Of a stretch of 50,890 bases of DNA, positions 33,292 to 43,208 are shown piece by piece. Within the stretch, counting starts at the first letter, position 1, and each line of letters starts with the position of its first letter. This DNA comes from Planctomycetota bacterium (GTDB lineage Bacteria > Planctomycetota > Planctomycetia > Pirellulales > Pirellulaceae): positions 1-50,890 of the forward strand of contig JAPLNM010000103.1 of assembly GCA_026692845.1 (NCBI GenBank), in the 5' to 3' direction. The notes under the pieces were generated by a model. That model was not told the origin of the DNA, ran no database searches, and saw only the letters and a program-made list of their open reading frames with translations. Made by a program: the position numbers and the translations under genes.

Positions 33292-35400
33292 CTACGGCTT
33301 GAATTGCTTAGCCGAGATGGTTTTCTTGGGGCAATCGGGCAACGAGGAAGCAAACGTTGAGCCGTAGGGTTTCGTGGACATGCGTGGGTCGGTGACCAAG
33401 ACGATTCCCGAGTCGGTCGCGGTCCGAATCAAGCGGCCAAACCCTTGTCGGAATTTGATGACGGCCTCGGGCAGTTGGAAGTCGCGAAAGGGGTTGCCAC
33501 CGGCCTGACGGATCGCTTCGAGGCGAGCTTCGAGCAGCGGATGGTCAGGAACACTGAAGGGCAACTTGGTGATCACGACTAGCTTGAGAGCATCGCCGGG
33601 CACATCGACTCCTTGCCAGAAGCTTTCGGCACCGAATAGGACCCCGCGAGGATGCGCTTTGAAGGCATTGAGCAGTTCGGTTCGGGGTGTTCCGTCGGCT
33701 TGTGAGTACGTCGCTAGGCCTTGTTGATTCATCCATGGCTGGAGAGCTTGACTGCATCGCCGCAAGGAATCGTAGGAGGTAAACAGGACAAATGCATGTC
33801 CATCGAATCGCCCGATGTAGTATTTCAAGGCAGGAAGGATGGCGTCTTCGTACTTGATCTTTTCGGTGGAGGGATCGGGCAGATCGGATAGCATGTGCAA
33901 TTGCGCAAGTCTTGGGTAATCAAACGGCGAGCCGACTTGCAGCGTAGGTGCTCCCAGGGCACCGATTCGTCGTTGGTAGAACTGGAATGCTGGATCGTCT
34001 TTCTTGGTTTGCGTCGGCTCGGTCGCAGCGGTTTGCTTCGTTGCAATCGTCGCACTGGTCATGATGACACTTGGGACTTTTTGAAAGAGATGCTCGCGCA
34101 AGTAGTTGCCCACATCCAAGGGGCTGCAGCGGAGAGTCAAACGGGTAAAGGTCCGGCCTGTACCTCGGGTCTCTTTTTTCTCGAACCAGTAGACCGATCC
34201 GGTCTCTTTTTGCAGCAGCCAGGTTTCCAAACTGTTGGCCAGTGCGCCTAGGCGGTTCGATGCAGACATCATGTCGAGTTTGATATTGGTGTCCTTGAGG
34301 TCCTTTCCATAGCGTTCTAGTTCGAGCGATAAATCGCGCAATTTCTTGAACAAGTCCGTTTCGACCGGAACAGGGGTCCGAAGCCGTCCGTTTTGTGGCG
34401 ATCGGACCTCGGCCCATGCAAGAAAGGCTCCTGCAAAATCATCGAGCGACTCCATGCAAGCGAAGCTCATTTGCATCAGTTGCCGCAATCCTAGGGAGAC
34501 TAATGTCCCTTTGTCATTGCGTGGGTTGTAGAGTTTGCGAAGCGTGTAATCGATCTGAGAGTTGCTGATGGTCAACCCGAGATGCTCCCCTGCGACGCTC
34601 TCCATCGTGTGGCATTCGTCGAAAATCACCGCGTGGTAGTTCGGCAGAAAACTCCCTCCTTGGGCTCGCACGGCAAGGTCGCTGAAGAAGAGTGCGTGAT
34701 TGACGACCAAGATCTTGGCATTGGCCACACGGCGGCGGGCGGCGTAGTAAAAGCAGCTATCGAAGGTCGGACATTTGCGCCCCATGCAATTGCCCGAATC
34801 GCTTGAGATCTCGTCCCAAAGAATTCCGCCGGGACGAAATGGAAGGCTCGACAAACTCCCATCGGAGGTCGTTCCCAACCAACGTTGAATTTCCTCGTAT
34901 TGCTCGAAATCGCGATCGTCGTAGAGCAAGCTCGGGAGTCGCGAGTCGGCTACCTTCATCCGGCGACGCGATAGATAATTGCTGCGCCCCTTGACCAAGA
35001 CCGAGGTGAATTCGCGAGGAATCACGGCGTTCAGAAGGGGCAGATCCTTACCGATAAGTTGCTCCTGAAGGCTGATCGTGTGGGTGCTGATCACGACACG
35101 ACGGACCTTGGGATCCTCTTCCTCGTTGGGCCTCTGTGCGGCCGGAGACTGTTGTTGTGCTTGGGCTTGAGCTTCCAAAGCCGCTTCGTCGGAGGTCGCA
35201 AACAGGATGGCCGGGACGAGGTATCCGAAGCTTTTACCCACTCCGGTGCCGGCTTCGACAATCAAGTGCTTGCGATCGGCTAGGGCTTGGGAGACCGCAT
35301 GAGCCATCTGAAGTTGTTCGCGGCGAAGTTCATAATTGGAGATCCGCCTGGAGATGCTCCCCCCGGGTCCGAGAATCGACTCGAAATCCAATTCGCTCAT
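33292..35400 (-). CDS. dinG: DinG-like ATP-dependent helicase (XPD-type superfamily 2)
   Basis: The helicase has 702 residues. Walker A is EAGTGVGKS (49-57), motif Ia is STHTISLQEQL, Walker B is the DECH box at 261-264, and the C-terminal motifs include LFTSYDSLRR, then FWQGVDVPGD and QGFGRLIRT (motif VI). The Fe-S domain has C205, C210 and C216, but the first expected cysteine, in NYLC, is Ser144 (GRSNYLSRRR). This puts cluster binding in doubt. ATG 35400 is chosen; the longer frame to 35466 adds 22 unsupported residues. DinG helicases unwind DNA and R-loops with 5'-3' polarity. The gene symbol marks the family only. Confidence 0.85.
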   Translation of the reverse strand: MSELDFESILGPGGSISRRISNYELRREQLQMAHAVSQALADRKHLIVEAGTGVGKSFGYLVPAILFATSDEAALEAQAQAQQQSPAAQRPNEEEDPKVRRVVISTHTISLQEQLIGKDLPLLNAVIPREFTSVLVKGRSNYLSRRRMKVADSRLPSLLYDDRDFEQYEEIQRWLGTTSDGSLSSLPFRPGGILWDEISSDSGNCMGRKCPTFDSCFYYAARRRVANAKILVVNHALFFSDLAVRAQGGSFLPNYHAVIFDECHTMESVAGEHLGLTISNSQIDYTLRKLYNPRNDKGTLVSLGLRQLMQMSFACMESLDDFAGAFLAWAEVRSPQNGRLRTPVPVETDLFKKLRDLSLELERYGKDLKDTNIKLDMMSASNRLGALANSLETWLLQKETGSVYWFEKKETRGTGRTFTRLTLRCSPLDVGNYLREHLFQKVPSVIMTSATIATKQTAATEPTQTKKDDPAFQFYQRRIGALGAPTLQVGSPFDYPRLAQLHMLSDLPDPSTEKIKYEDAILPALKYYIGRFDGHAFVLFTSYDSLRRCSQALQPWMNQQGLATYSQADGTPRTELLNAFKAHPRGVLFGAESFWQGVDVPGDALKLVVITKLPFSVPDHPLLEARLEAIRQAGGNPFRDFQLPEAVIKFRQGFGRLIRTATDSGIVLVTDPRMSTKPYGSTFASSLPDCPKKTISAKQFKP

Positions 35401-35648
35401 GCAATGGGCCTGGGAAAAACTACGTCGACCGATCGAACCGCAAAACGCCCCTAGAGCATACTCCAAAAGGCTGATTTTGTCTCGACTTTGACCGATAAGG
35501 ATCGCGATCGGTCCTCCCTAGCAGCCCTTCGTGCTTGATTGTGACTGTCGACTTGTGTAAATTCGAATCATTCAGCGTTTTCTTGAGCGTGGCTCGGACG
35601 CAAAGCGCCCATTTTCGGCAGTTCGCCTTTCGCTACGGAGCCCCTCGC

Positions 35649-36569
35649 ATGTTCGAATTCGACGCGACCGAACCCTTCGGTCGACCCTCCCGGCGGGAGA
35701 TGGTGACTCTAGCGATGGCCTGGTCGCTCGGAGCCAACGCGCCGATGTGGGGTTCCCATGCGGTTGGAAAGCCCCCCTTGGCAGCCACGCCGCTAAAGCT
35801 CGGTTTGGTGACTTACCAATGGGGCAAGGATCTGGCACTGGCCGACTTGCTCGAAGTCTGCAAGCAAACCAAGTACGCGGGTGTCGAATTGCGCAGCACG
35901 CACCGCCACGGTGTCGAACCGAGCATGAGTTCCTCACAAAGGTCCGAGGCCAAAAAACGCTTTGCCGATTCACCGGTCGCACTGGTCGGACTCGGCAGCG
36001 CTTGCGAATACCATGCGATCAGCGCCTCGGTCGTGGAGAAAAATATCGACGAAACCAAAGCCTTCGTCGACCTTTCGGCTGATCTCGGAGGCAGCGGCGT
36101 GAAAGTTCGCCCGAATGGACTTCCCTCGGAAGTCCCCGTGGAGAAAACTCTAGAACAGATCGGCAAGTCCTTGCGCATCGTCGGTCAATACGCCGCCAAA
36201 GCCAACCAGCAAATACGACTTGAGGTCCATGGCAAAGGGACGCAAGAAATCCCCAACATCAAACGCATCATGGAAGTTGCAGATCATCCCAATGTGGTCG
36301 TCTGTTGGAACTGCAACCCAACGGATCTGGTCGGGCCGGGTTTCGATGCCAATTTCGATGCTCTCGCTCCCTGGATCGGAACGGTCCATATTCATGACCT
36401 TCGACCGGGAAAAGTCGATTATCCCTGGCCTGCGCTCTTTAAGAAACTCAAAGCCTGCGAGGCCAAAGGTTTCACAGGCTGGTGCCTGATGGAGGACGGC
36501 GCAAGCCCCCCCGATATCCCTGCTGCCATGCTGGAGAATCATGGCCTGTTTGAATCGATGTGTTCTTAA
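35649..36569 (+). CDS. Tat-exported sugar phosphate isomerase/epimerase-like TIM barrel
   Basis: The product is 306 residues of the xylose isomerase-like (AP endonuclease 2) TIM-barrel family. LGLVTYQWGKDL opens the barrel, LEVHGKG and VCWNCNPTDL hold likely metal ligands (Glu, His, Asn), and TVHIHDLRPGKVDYPWPALF is the typical His-containing strand. A twin-arginine signal (PSRREMVTLAMAWSLGANA, ~17-35) implies export of the folded, metal-loaded protein. ATG 35649 has GGAG 8 bases upstream. It precedes the DUF1549/DUF1553 gene and overlaps its possible start, so the two are probably co-transcribed. The substrate is unknown. Confidence 0.82.
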   Translation: MFEFDATEPFGRPSRREMVTLAMAWSLGANAPMWGSHAVGKPPLAATPLKLGLVTYQWGKDLALADLLEVCKQTKYAGVELRSTHRHGVEPSMSSSQRSEAKKRFADSPVALVGLGSACEYHAISASVVEKNIDETKAFVDLSADLGGSGVKVRPNGLPSEVPVEKTLEQIGKSLRIVGQYAAKANQQIRLEVHGKGTQEIPNIKRIMEVADHPNVVVCWNCNPTDLVGPGFDANFDALAPWIGTVHIHDLRPGKVDYPWPALFKKLKACEAKGFTGWCLMEDGASPPDIPAAMLENHGLFESMCS

Positions 36570-39500
36570 TCGCATGACAGCTCCATTCCAAGTATTGAAA
36601 CTCGGTCGTCTAGGTGCCGTGCTCGTCGTCTTGCTCGCCGCGTTGCTTTGGTGCCTGGGCGCGTCGAGTCTTACCTGGGCCGATGAACCCGACGCGTTCT
36701 TTGTCGAGCAAGTTCTACCGATTCTCGAGAAACGTTGCCTGAGTTGCCATAGCCATGCGGCAGGCAAAGCCAAAGGTGGACTTGTCCTCGACTCGAAATC
36801 TGGTTGGCAGATCGGTGGATCCGATGGACCTGCCGTCGTAGCGTCGAAGCCCGAGGAGAGCTTGCTGGTCTCAGCGATCCGATACGAGGGATACGAAATG
36901 CCTCCTGACGAGAAGCTTCCCGATTCGGAAATTGAGATTCTGGTGCAATGGATCGCGCGCGGCGCTGCGGACCATCGCGAGGCCCAACGACCGGCAATCG
37001 ATCCTGCGAAACTCTGGGCCTTGCAACCGATCGTGCAACCGACGCTTCCGACGACCTCGAATCCTACATGGTGCCTGGATCAAGCCGACGCATTCGTCCT
37101 TGAGAGACTCGATCGCGCAGGTTTGAAGCCTGCGATGGAGTCCCCTGGCAACGTGTGGCTCCGACGCGTCACGCTCGATTTGACCGGTTTGCTACCTACC
37201 GCATCGGAGCTTGAGGCGTTTGTCTCAGACCCCTCGGATCGGGCTGAAGAGACGGTGGTGGATCGATTGCTCCAATCTCAGGCCTTTGGCGACCATTGGG
37301 GCAGGCATTGGCTCGACTTGGCCTGCTATGCCGACTTGGCGGACATCCAAGGGGATGTATTGATCCGAGATGCCTGGCGTTACCGCGATTATGTCATCGA
37401 GGCTTTCAATCACGATAAGCCCATGGATCGCTTTATCCGAGAGCAGATCGCAGGCGATTTGCTCGGCTACGCCGACGCGCAGGAACACCGCGAGCAGATC
37501 GTTGCCACGGGTTTCCTCGCAATCGGGCCTTGGACTCTGCAGAACTACATTAAGGGTCAATTGGCAGCCGATGTTGTGGATCATCAGATCGACAAGATCG
37601 GGAGGGTCTTTTTGGGCCAGACGCTCGCATGTGCTCGATGCCACGATCACAAATTCGATCCGGTCCCGACGGCCGATTATTACGCCTTGGCAGGGATTTT
37701 TCATAGCACCAAAACCACCAGCTACGACGGGCCTGGGGTCTGGAGTCAGATTTCCCATGTTCCGCTTCCCGTAACGCCAGCCGACGAATCGAATTTCCAA
37801 CGCCTATCCGCGGAACTCGATCAGAGAAAAAAACACTTGTCGATCGAGCTAGATGGCTTGCTCCAAGAGGATCGATCCACGCGATGGGCTCAACGCGTAG
37901 AGGATGATCAAGCCAATGCGATCACACTGGCGATCGGTCTCGATGCGAACCAGCAAGGCAAGCAGTACCGCGTTTCTTACTGCGTCGGTCCTTCGGTTTG
38001 GGCCGATGCGAGCCAAGCGACGCAAGCTTCCGATGGAATTTTGGTTCAGGTCCTTCGCTCCGACGCAACGGTGCTGGCTTACCACACCACGCAGCCTGGG
38101 GCTTGGTCGTCTCGCGAAAATTCGCAGGCGTTCCAGCCCACATCATTTGAATACCAAGGGGATGGGTCTGGACCCATCAAACTGCATCTGATCTCGATGG
38201 CCTATACCGGTCGATTTGGAGGTGCGATCGACGACCTTTCGATCGCGTCGATTTCCGACGGTAAGTCTATTTTCCAAGAGGACTTTTCCGACTGCCAGTT
38301 CGGATCGGCCCAGGGACTCCAGGCCCATACGGGCAAAAGCGTTTATGCCAATTGCTCGATACCTCGATGGAACGGCAGTGGGATCAACCATTCGCATGCG
38401 GTCGATTGCGGGACCGTGCAACAGCCGAACCTCGCAATCCAGTTGTACAGCGGCAGCCCACGTGCCACGGCTAGTCCTCGCGCAGGACAGATCCAGCGTG
38501 AGCTTGTGGCAATCGACGAGAGGCTTCAGGCCGTGCGCCCCGACCAGCAGCGAGCCGTCGCGATTGTCGATGGTCCGGAACCTGCCGATTGTCGAATCTA
38601 CAAGCGTGGAGACTTTCAATCCCTCGGCGATTCGGTTCCTCGCGGATTTGTCGGATCGATTCGCGTCTCGACACAATATGGGATTTCCAAGGATCAAAGC
38701 GGTCGATTGCAATTGGCTCAGTGGCTGACCGACGCGTCGAATCCGCTGACTTCGCGGGTTTTGGTCAATCGGATTTGGAAGGAGTTATTCGGGCAAGGAC
38801 TCGTGCGGACGGTCGACTACTTTGGAGTGCATGGGGAGCAACCCTCGCACCCAGAGCTTCTGGACTTCCTTGCCAATCGCTTGCAGTTCGATGATGCTTG
38901 GTCGCTCAAAAGTACCATCAGGCGCCTTGTCCTTTCACAGACGTACAGGATGTCTTCGAATCACGATTCAAAATACGCATCGATCGATCCGGACAATCGG
39001 CTTTTGTGGCACATGCCTCGGCGTCGCATGACGGCCGAATCGATCCGAGACGCGATCCTGACGCTCAGCGGCCAATTGGATTTAGGCCGAGGTGGCCCTA
39101 GTTTAGGGTTGCATCTCGAGGGGAACATCGCCGGGCTAGGTGGAAACGTCAATCCCCCGACATGGGTAGGAAAAATCGATCCGGAGGTTCGCAATCGGCG
39201 GTCGGTTTATTTACCGCTCAAGCGGGAACGGCCTACAGGTGAGTTGGAGATCCTGAGCGTTTTTGATTTCCCGCACCCGAACGACATCACCGGCCAGCGT
39301 TCGAACTCGACGGTCGCGACCCAAGCGTTGTTTCTGATCAACGCACCGCTGATGAAAGAGCAAGCGCTGAGGATGGCCGAGCATTGGATCGCCCGAGTCC
39401 CCGAGGATCAGGCCGAGCGTTATCGGCAGTTGATTCTAGCTGCTTACTCTCGGCCTTTAGACGACGGCTTGGCCGGTCTCAATGGGGCGCGACGCGAGGT

Positions 39501-39654
39501 CCCGGAGTTGGAATCGGCCATGGATTTTTTGAGATTCTGCAAGGACTCGACGATGGCTTCGGGCGATCGAAGCCAAGAGCAAGCGACGCTTGCGGCCTGG
39601 TCCGAATTGTGTCAAGCGATCCTCGGCTCCAATGAGTTTATGTTCTATGAGTAG
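36541..39654 (+). CDS. DUF1549/DUF1553 protein with planctomycete cytochrome c-type domain
   Basis: This is a very large exported protein (1037 residues) of planctomycete type. After the signal segment (~24-47) comes a cytochrome-like domain with heme motif CLSCH (66-70) and the distal MPPDEKLPDSEI block. DUF1549 follows (WLRRVTLDLTGLLPT, HWGRHWLDLACYAD), with a second CARCH (364-368). A beta-rich insert (~445-600) looks like a carbohydrate-binding or LamG-type fold, and DUF1553 ends the protein (SRVLVNRIWKELFGQGLVRT, MTAESIRDAIL). ATG 36541 has GGAG 4 bases upstream and overlaps the isomerase gene; ATG 36574 is an alternative. It pairs with DUF1501 by overlap. Function is unproven; polysaccharide breakdown is often proposed. 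Confidence 0.9.
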   Translation: MACLNRCVLNRMTAPFQVLKLGRLGAVLVVLLAALLWCLGASSLTWADEPDAFFVEQVLPILEKRCLSCHSHAAGKAKGGLVLDSKSGWQIGGSDGPAVVASKPEESLLVSAIRYEGYEMPPDEKLPDSEIEILVQWIARGAADHREAQRPAIDPAKLWALQPIVQPTLPTTSNPTWCLDQADAFVLERLDRAGLKPAMESPGNVWLRRVTLDLTGLLPTASELEAFVSDPSDRAEETVVDRLLQSQAFGDHWGRHWLDLACYADLADIQGDVLIRDAWRYRDYVIEAFNHDKPMDRFIREQIAGDLLGYADAQEHREQIVATGFLAIGPWTLQNYIKGQLAADVVDHQIDKIGRVFLGQTLACARCHDHKFDPVPTADYYALAGIFHSTKTTSYDGPGVWSQISHVPLPVTPADESNFQRLSAELDQRKKHLSIELDGLLQEDRSTRWAQRVEDDQANAITLAIGLDANQQGKQYRVSYCVGPSVWADASQATQASDGILVQVLRSDATVLAYHTTQPGAWSSRENSQAFQPTSFEYQGDGSGPIKLHLISMAYTGRFGGAIDDLSIASISDGKSIFQEDFSDCQFGSAQGLQAHTGKSVYANCSIPRWNGSGINHSHAVDCGTVQQPNLAIQLYSGSPRATASPRAGQIQRELVAIDERLQAVRPDQQRAVAIVDGPEPADCRIYKRGDFQSLGDSVPRGFVGSIRVSTQYGISKDQSGRLQLAQWLTDASNPLTSRVLVNRIWKELFGQGLVRTVDYFGVHGEQPSHPELLDFLANRLQFDDAWSLKSTIRRLVLSQTYRMSSNHDSKYASIDPDNRLLWHMPRRRMTAESIRDAILTLSGQLDLGRGGPSLGLHLEGNIAGLGGNVNPPTWVGKIDPEVRNRRSVYLPLKRERPTGELEILSVFDFPHPNDITGQRSNSTVATQALFLINAPLMKEQALRMAEHWIARVPEDQAERYRQLILAAYSRPLDDGLAGLNGARREVPELESAMDFLRFCKDSTMASGDRSQEQATLAAWSELCQAILGSNEFMFYE

Positions 39655-41062
39655 CATCACGCGAAGAACGATTTTGCAATCGACCTGCTGTGGGTTTGGC
39701 AGTTTAGCGCTCCGAGCGATCCTCCAAGATTCGCAGGCACTGGGTGGGCCGACTCTGGGCGGGCCCTTGGGGGATTCGAGCAGTCCGCTTGCACCGAAAC
39801 CAACGCATCATTTGGCCAAGGCCAAGCGGGTACTGTTTCTTTTTATGTCTGGCGGACCTTCGCAGATGGATCTTTTCGATCCCAAGCCCGAACTTCTAAA
39901 ACGCACCGGGCAAGCTTTGCCCTACAAACTCCCCGACACCGAGGCGACCGTCGGCTTGGATCAGACCAAGCTGCTCGGTCCGATCGCAGGGTTTGAGCCA
40001 CATGGCCAAAGTGGGCTGATGGTCAGCGAGCTGTTGCCCCTGACCGGAAATCATGCCGATGATCTATGCGTCCTGCGCGCCGTCCAGGCCGACAGTCCGA
40101 ATCATCCTCTAGCGATCCGGCAGATGCATACGGGGAATCTGTTCGATGTCGTGCCCTCGATGGGATCCTGGTTGTCGTATGGCCTAGGGACGGAGAACCA
40201 ACAACTGCCGTCATACATTACCCTTTTGCCGCAAGAAGGAGATCGCAACTATTCGAGTGCTTTTTTGCCGGCGATCCATCAGGGGACTGCGATCCAGGAT
40301 ATTGGCTCGGGCTCAAAGTCGCCGATACGTCACCTATCCGATGTTCATTCATCGCCCGAGATCCAGCGACGGCGGATCGATTGGATACAGGCCATGAATC
40401 GTCGCCAGCTCCGACGTCTGGAAAGCGACCAGCAGATGGAAGGGGTGATCGAATCGTTTGAGCTTGCGTTTCGGATGCAGACCGAGACCCCTAAGTTGGT
40501 GGATCTATCCGGGGAGTCTCAAGAAACACTCGATCTTTACGGGATCGGTCAACCGGGAACGGATGAATTCGGTCGCCAATGCTTGCTGGCTAGGAGATTT
40601 AGTCAAGCAGGGGTTCGGTTCGTCCAAGTCTCGCTAGGAGGATGGGACCACCACAGCGGGATTGCCAATGGGCTCAAGGATCGCTGCCGGGTGAGCGACA
40701 AGCCGATCGCGGGGCTGCTGACCGATTTGAAGCGGCGCGGTTTGCTATCCGAAACGCTCGTGCTATGGGGTGGAGAATTCGGCCGAACGCCGCATGCTCA
40801 GAACGGAGATGGCCGGGAGCACAACCACCATGGATTTACCATGTGGATGGCCGGGGGTGGAGTCCGAGGCGGAATGACTCATGGGCAGACCGACGACTTT
40901 GGGTACTACGGGGTCGACGGTCGGGTGCATATCAATGACCTGCACGCGACAATCCTGCACTTGATGGGGCTCGATCACGAGCGATTGACTTACGATCACC
41001 ATGGCCGGCCATTTCGGTTGACCGATGTGGCCGGCAAAATCGTCGAGCCGATCCTCGCTTAG
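39647..41062 (+). CDS. DUF1501 family protein, Tat-exported
   Basis: The product has 471 residues. The Tat signal reads SITRRTILQSTCCGFGSLAL at the N-terminus. DUF1501 members share the alkaline phosphatase/sulfatase fold; the blocks FLFMSGGPSQMDLFDPKP, LGGWDHHSG, LWGGEFGRTP and REHNHHGFTMWMAGGG are all present, with His/Asp residues positioned as metal ligands. ATG 39647 overlaps the DUF1553 stop by 8 bases, giving the usual DUF1549/1553-DUF1501 pair. Its stop overlaps the convergent kinase gene. Substrate unknown; the pairing suggests a shared envelope process. Confidence 0.9.
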   Translation: MSSITRRTILQSTCCGFGSLALRAILQDSQALGGPTLGGPLGDSSSPLAPKPTHHLAKAKRVLFLFMSGGPSQMDLFDPKPELLKRTGQALPYKLPDTEATVGLDQTKLLGPIAGFEPHGQSGLMVSELLPLTGNHADDLCVLRAVQADSPNHPLAIRQMHTGNLFDVVPSMGSWLSYGLGTENQQLPSYITLLPQEGDRNYSSAFLPAIHQGTAIQDIGSGSKSPIRHLSDVHSSPEIQRRRIDWIQAMNRRQLRRLESDQQMEGVIESFELAFRMQTETPKLVDLSGESQETLDLYGIGQPGTDEFGRQCLLARRFSQAGVRFVQVSLGGWDHHSGIANGLKDRCRVSDKPIAGLLTDLKRRGLLSETLVLWGGEFGRTPHAQNGDGREHNHHGFTMWMAGGGVRGGMTHGQTDDFGYYGVDGRVHINDLHATILHLMGLDHERLTYDHHGRPFRLTDVAGKIVEPILA

Positions 41063-42141
41063 CGTTGGACGCGGGCCGAGCCACCCTTGGCCAGCGTTTC
41101 GACTTCAGGCAGCTTGGCCATGGTCGTATCGCCTGGAAAGGTAGTCAGCAAGGCACCGTGCGCCCAACCGAGTCGGAGGGCTTGCTCGGGTTCGCTTCCC
41201 GAGAGCATTCCATAGATCAGTCCGGCTGCAAATCCATCGCCACCGCCGATGCGGTCGATGACATCGAGTTGCATGGTGGGGCTGACGTAGCGTTTTCCGT
41301 CGTACCACAAGACCGCTGCCCAATCGTGTCGGTTGGTCGATCGAACTTCTCGGAGGGTCGTAGCGACCATCTTGACGTTGGGGAATTTCTCGATGGTCCG
41401 ATCGATCATGTTGAAGAACGCATCGGGGTCGAGTTCCGATTTGTGCTCGACGTCTTGGCCTTGGATCCCGAGGCTCTTTTGAAGGTCCTCTTCGTTGCCC
41501 ACCAAGACATCGACGTGTTGGACGATCTTGCTGACCATTTCCTGGCCTTTGGCAAGTCCGCCGATGGCCGCCCATATCTTAGCGCGGTAATTAAGATCGA
41601 AGGAGGTTACGCAACCGGCCGCCTTGGCCGCTTGCATCCCCTCGATAATCAGTTCCGAGGTGGTAGGCGAAAGGGCAGCGAAGATACCGCCGGAGTGGAA
41701 CCATCGCACACCGCTGGCGAAGATGGATTTCCAATCGAAATCGCCGGGCTTGAGCAATGCTCCAGCTTCGTTGGCGCGGTTGTAATAGACCACCGGGGGG
41801 CGGACGCCTTGGCCACGATCGCTGTAGACCGTGGCGATGTTTGGACCGCGAACTCCGTCGTGCTCAAAGTGCTTGTAAAAAGTTTTGACCCCCATCTCTT
41901 TGACGCGGGTTTGGACCAACTCACCGATGCCGTAGTTTACCATCGCGGTTGCGACGGCAGTATTTAGGCCGAAGCAGTCCGAGAGGTTTGCCGCGACGTT
42001 GTACTCACCCCCAGAGACATGCACATCGAAACCGCGAGCTTTTCGAAAGGGGATGATTCCCGGGTCGAGTCGATGGACCAGAGCCCCGAGCGATAGAAAA
42101 TCCAGTGCACAGTTGTCCTTACGAACCGCGAGTTTCGCCAT
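41059..42141 (-). CDS. PfkB-family sugar kinase, probably 2-keto-3-deoxygluconate kinase
   Basis: This is a ribokinase-fold kinase of 360 residues. GGEYNVAANL (44-53) is the substrate-side motif as in KDG kinases, and GGGDGFAAGL (299-308) is the anion hole with catalytic Asp302. LVGNEEDL and FDLNYRAKIW are also typical. It would phosphorylate 2-keto-3-deoxygluconate for aldol cleavage. AGGAGA precedes the ATG. The SDR gene lies upstream on the same strand, 66 bases away, and resembles mannonate oxidoreductase, which supports a uronate pathway. The exact sugar is inference. Confidence 0.85.
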   Translation of the reverse strand: MAKLAVRKDNCALDFLSLGALVHRLDPGIIPFRKARGFDVHVSGGEYNVAANLSDCFGLNTAVATAMVNYGIGELVQTRVKEMGVKTFYKHFEHDGVRGPNIATVYSDRGQGVRPPVVYYNRANEAGALLKPGDFDWKSIFASGVRWFHSGGIFAALSPTTSELIIEGMQAAKAAGCVTSFDLNYRAKIWAAIGGLAKGQEMVSKIVQHVDVLVGNEEDLQKSLGIQGQDVEHKSELDPDAFFNMIDRTIEKFPNVKMVATTLREVRSTNRHDWAAVLWYDGKRYVSPTMQLDVIDRIGGGDGFAAGLIYGMLSGSEPEQALRLGWAHGALLTTFPGDTTMAKLPEVETLAKGGSARVQR

Positions 42142-42207
42142 AGTAAATATCGATCTCCTGAATGAGTGGGTAAAAATGAGGGGTTAAAGTAGAAAGGTTA
42201 GGTTCGA

Positions 42208-43023
42208 TTAGATCGTCGTTGCCGAGAAGCCGCCATCGACCACGAGGTTATGTCCGGTGACGAACGACGAAGCGGTCGCTGAGGCTAGGAAGACGGTAGG
42301 TCCTGCGAGTTCATGCGCATAGCCAAATCGTGCCAAGGGGGTGTGGGAGATGATCTGTTGTCCGCGAGGAGCGAGACTTCCGTCGGCGTTGTAGAGCAAG
42401 TTCTTGTTTTGGTCGGCCGGGAAAAAACCTGGACTGATGCAGTTGACGCGGATCCCGCGTGGAGCCCACTCGCGGGCTAGGAACTGCGTGAAATTGATAA
42501 CGGCTGCTTTGGCTGCCGAGTAGGCAACGACTCGTGAGAGCGGTACGATTCCCGACATCGAGGCGATGTTGATGATGCTCCCGGAGTTTCTCAGCAGCAT
42601 CGATTCGCCGAAGACTTGGCTCGGTAGCACCGTGCCACCGATGAGGTTCAGGTCGAAAACAGTTTTCCAAGCATCGAGCGAAAGTTCGCAGAAGTCTTCG
42701 CCCGGTTGGAGTGTCGCTGCGGCTTGGTTCCCCCCTGCAGCGTTGACTAAAATATCGACCGATCCCATCGAGTTTTCGATATGGTCGCGGGCTTTGGTCA
42801 GTGAGTCCCGATCGAGTGCATCGGCCGAGACAAAGATTCCTTCGCCACCCTCGCGGCGGATGTCTTCGGCCCTCTCCATGCCCCGTTGTGCGTTGCGACC
42901 GAGCACCGCAACACTGGCGCCTGCCGAAGCCAGCGCGTTTGCCATGGCTCCGCCGAGAGCTCCGGTTCCACCGACGACGACAGCGACGCGGTTTTCCAAC
43001 GAAAAAAGACTTTCTAAACCCAT
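42208..43023 (-). CDS. SDR-family oxidoreductase, probably D-mannonate oxidoreductase
   Basis: The product has 271 residues. The Rossmann motif GGTGALGG (18-25), NAAGG (94-98), Ser155 and Y168-x3-K172 make a complete SDR active site. The stretch GFFPADQNKNLL and the following GSLAPRGQQIISHTPLARFG are characteristic of the SDR-type fructuronate reductases/mannonate oxidoreductases (B. subtilis UxuB/YjmF-like), which interconvert fructuronate and mannonate. ATG 43023 is chosen; an upstream in-frame extension lacks homology. It forms a likely two-gene operon with the kinase. Confidence 0.85.
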   Translation of the reverse strand: MGLESLFSLENRVAVVVGGTGALGGAMANALASAGASVAVLGRNAQRGMERAEDIRREGGEGIFVSADALDRDSLTKARDHIENSMGSVDILVNAAGGNQAAATLQPGEDFCELSLDAWKTVFDLNLIGGTVLPSQVFGESMLLRNSGSIINIASMSGIVPLSRVVAYSAAKAAVINFTQFLAREWAPRGIRVNCISPGFFPADQNKNLLYNADGSLAPRGQQIISHTPLARFGYAHELAGPTVFLASATASSFVTGHNLVVDGGFSATTI

Positions 43024-43208
43024 GGGAGCACTCGACTTGGGTGATTGGGACACTTGGGGATCATCGGTTTTCAATTGGAAGCAAATCGTGGGCCGATGGC
43101 AAGGGCGTTTCGGCCAAGTTTTCTCTGGCTCAAGGCGGTTTCTTTTCGCATCGGGGTTCGACGTCACTGCGGTTTTTGGTGGATCTGGCTTGTCGGTGCT
43201 CCGTCGGC

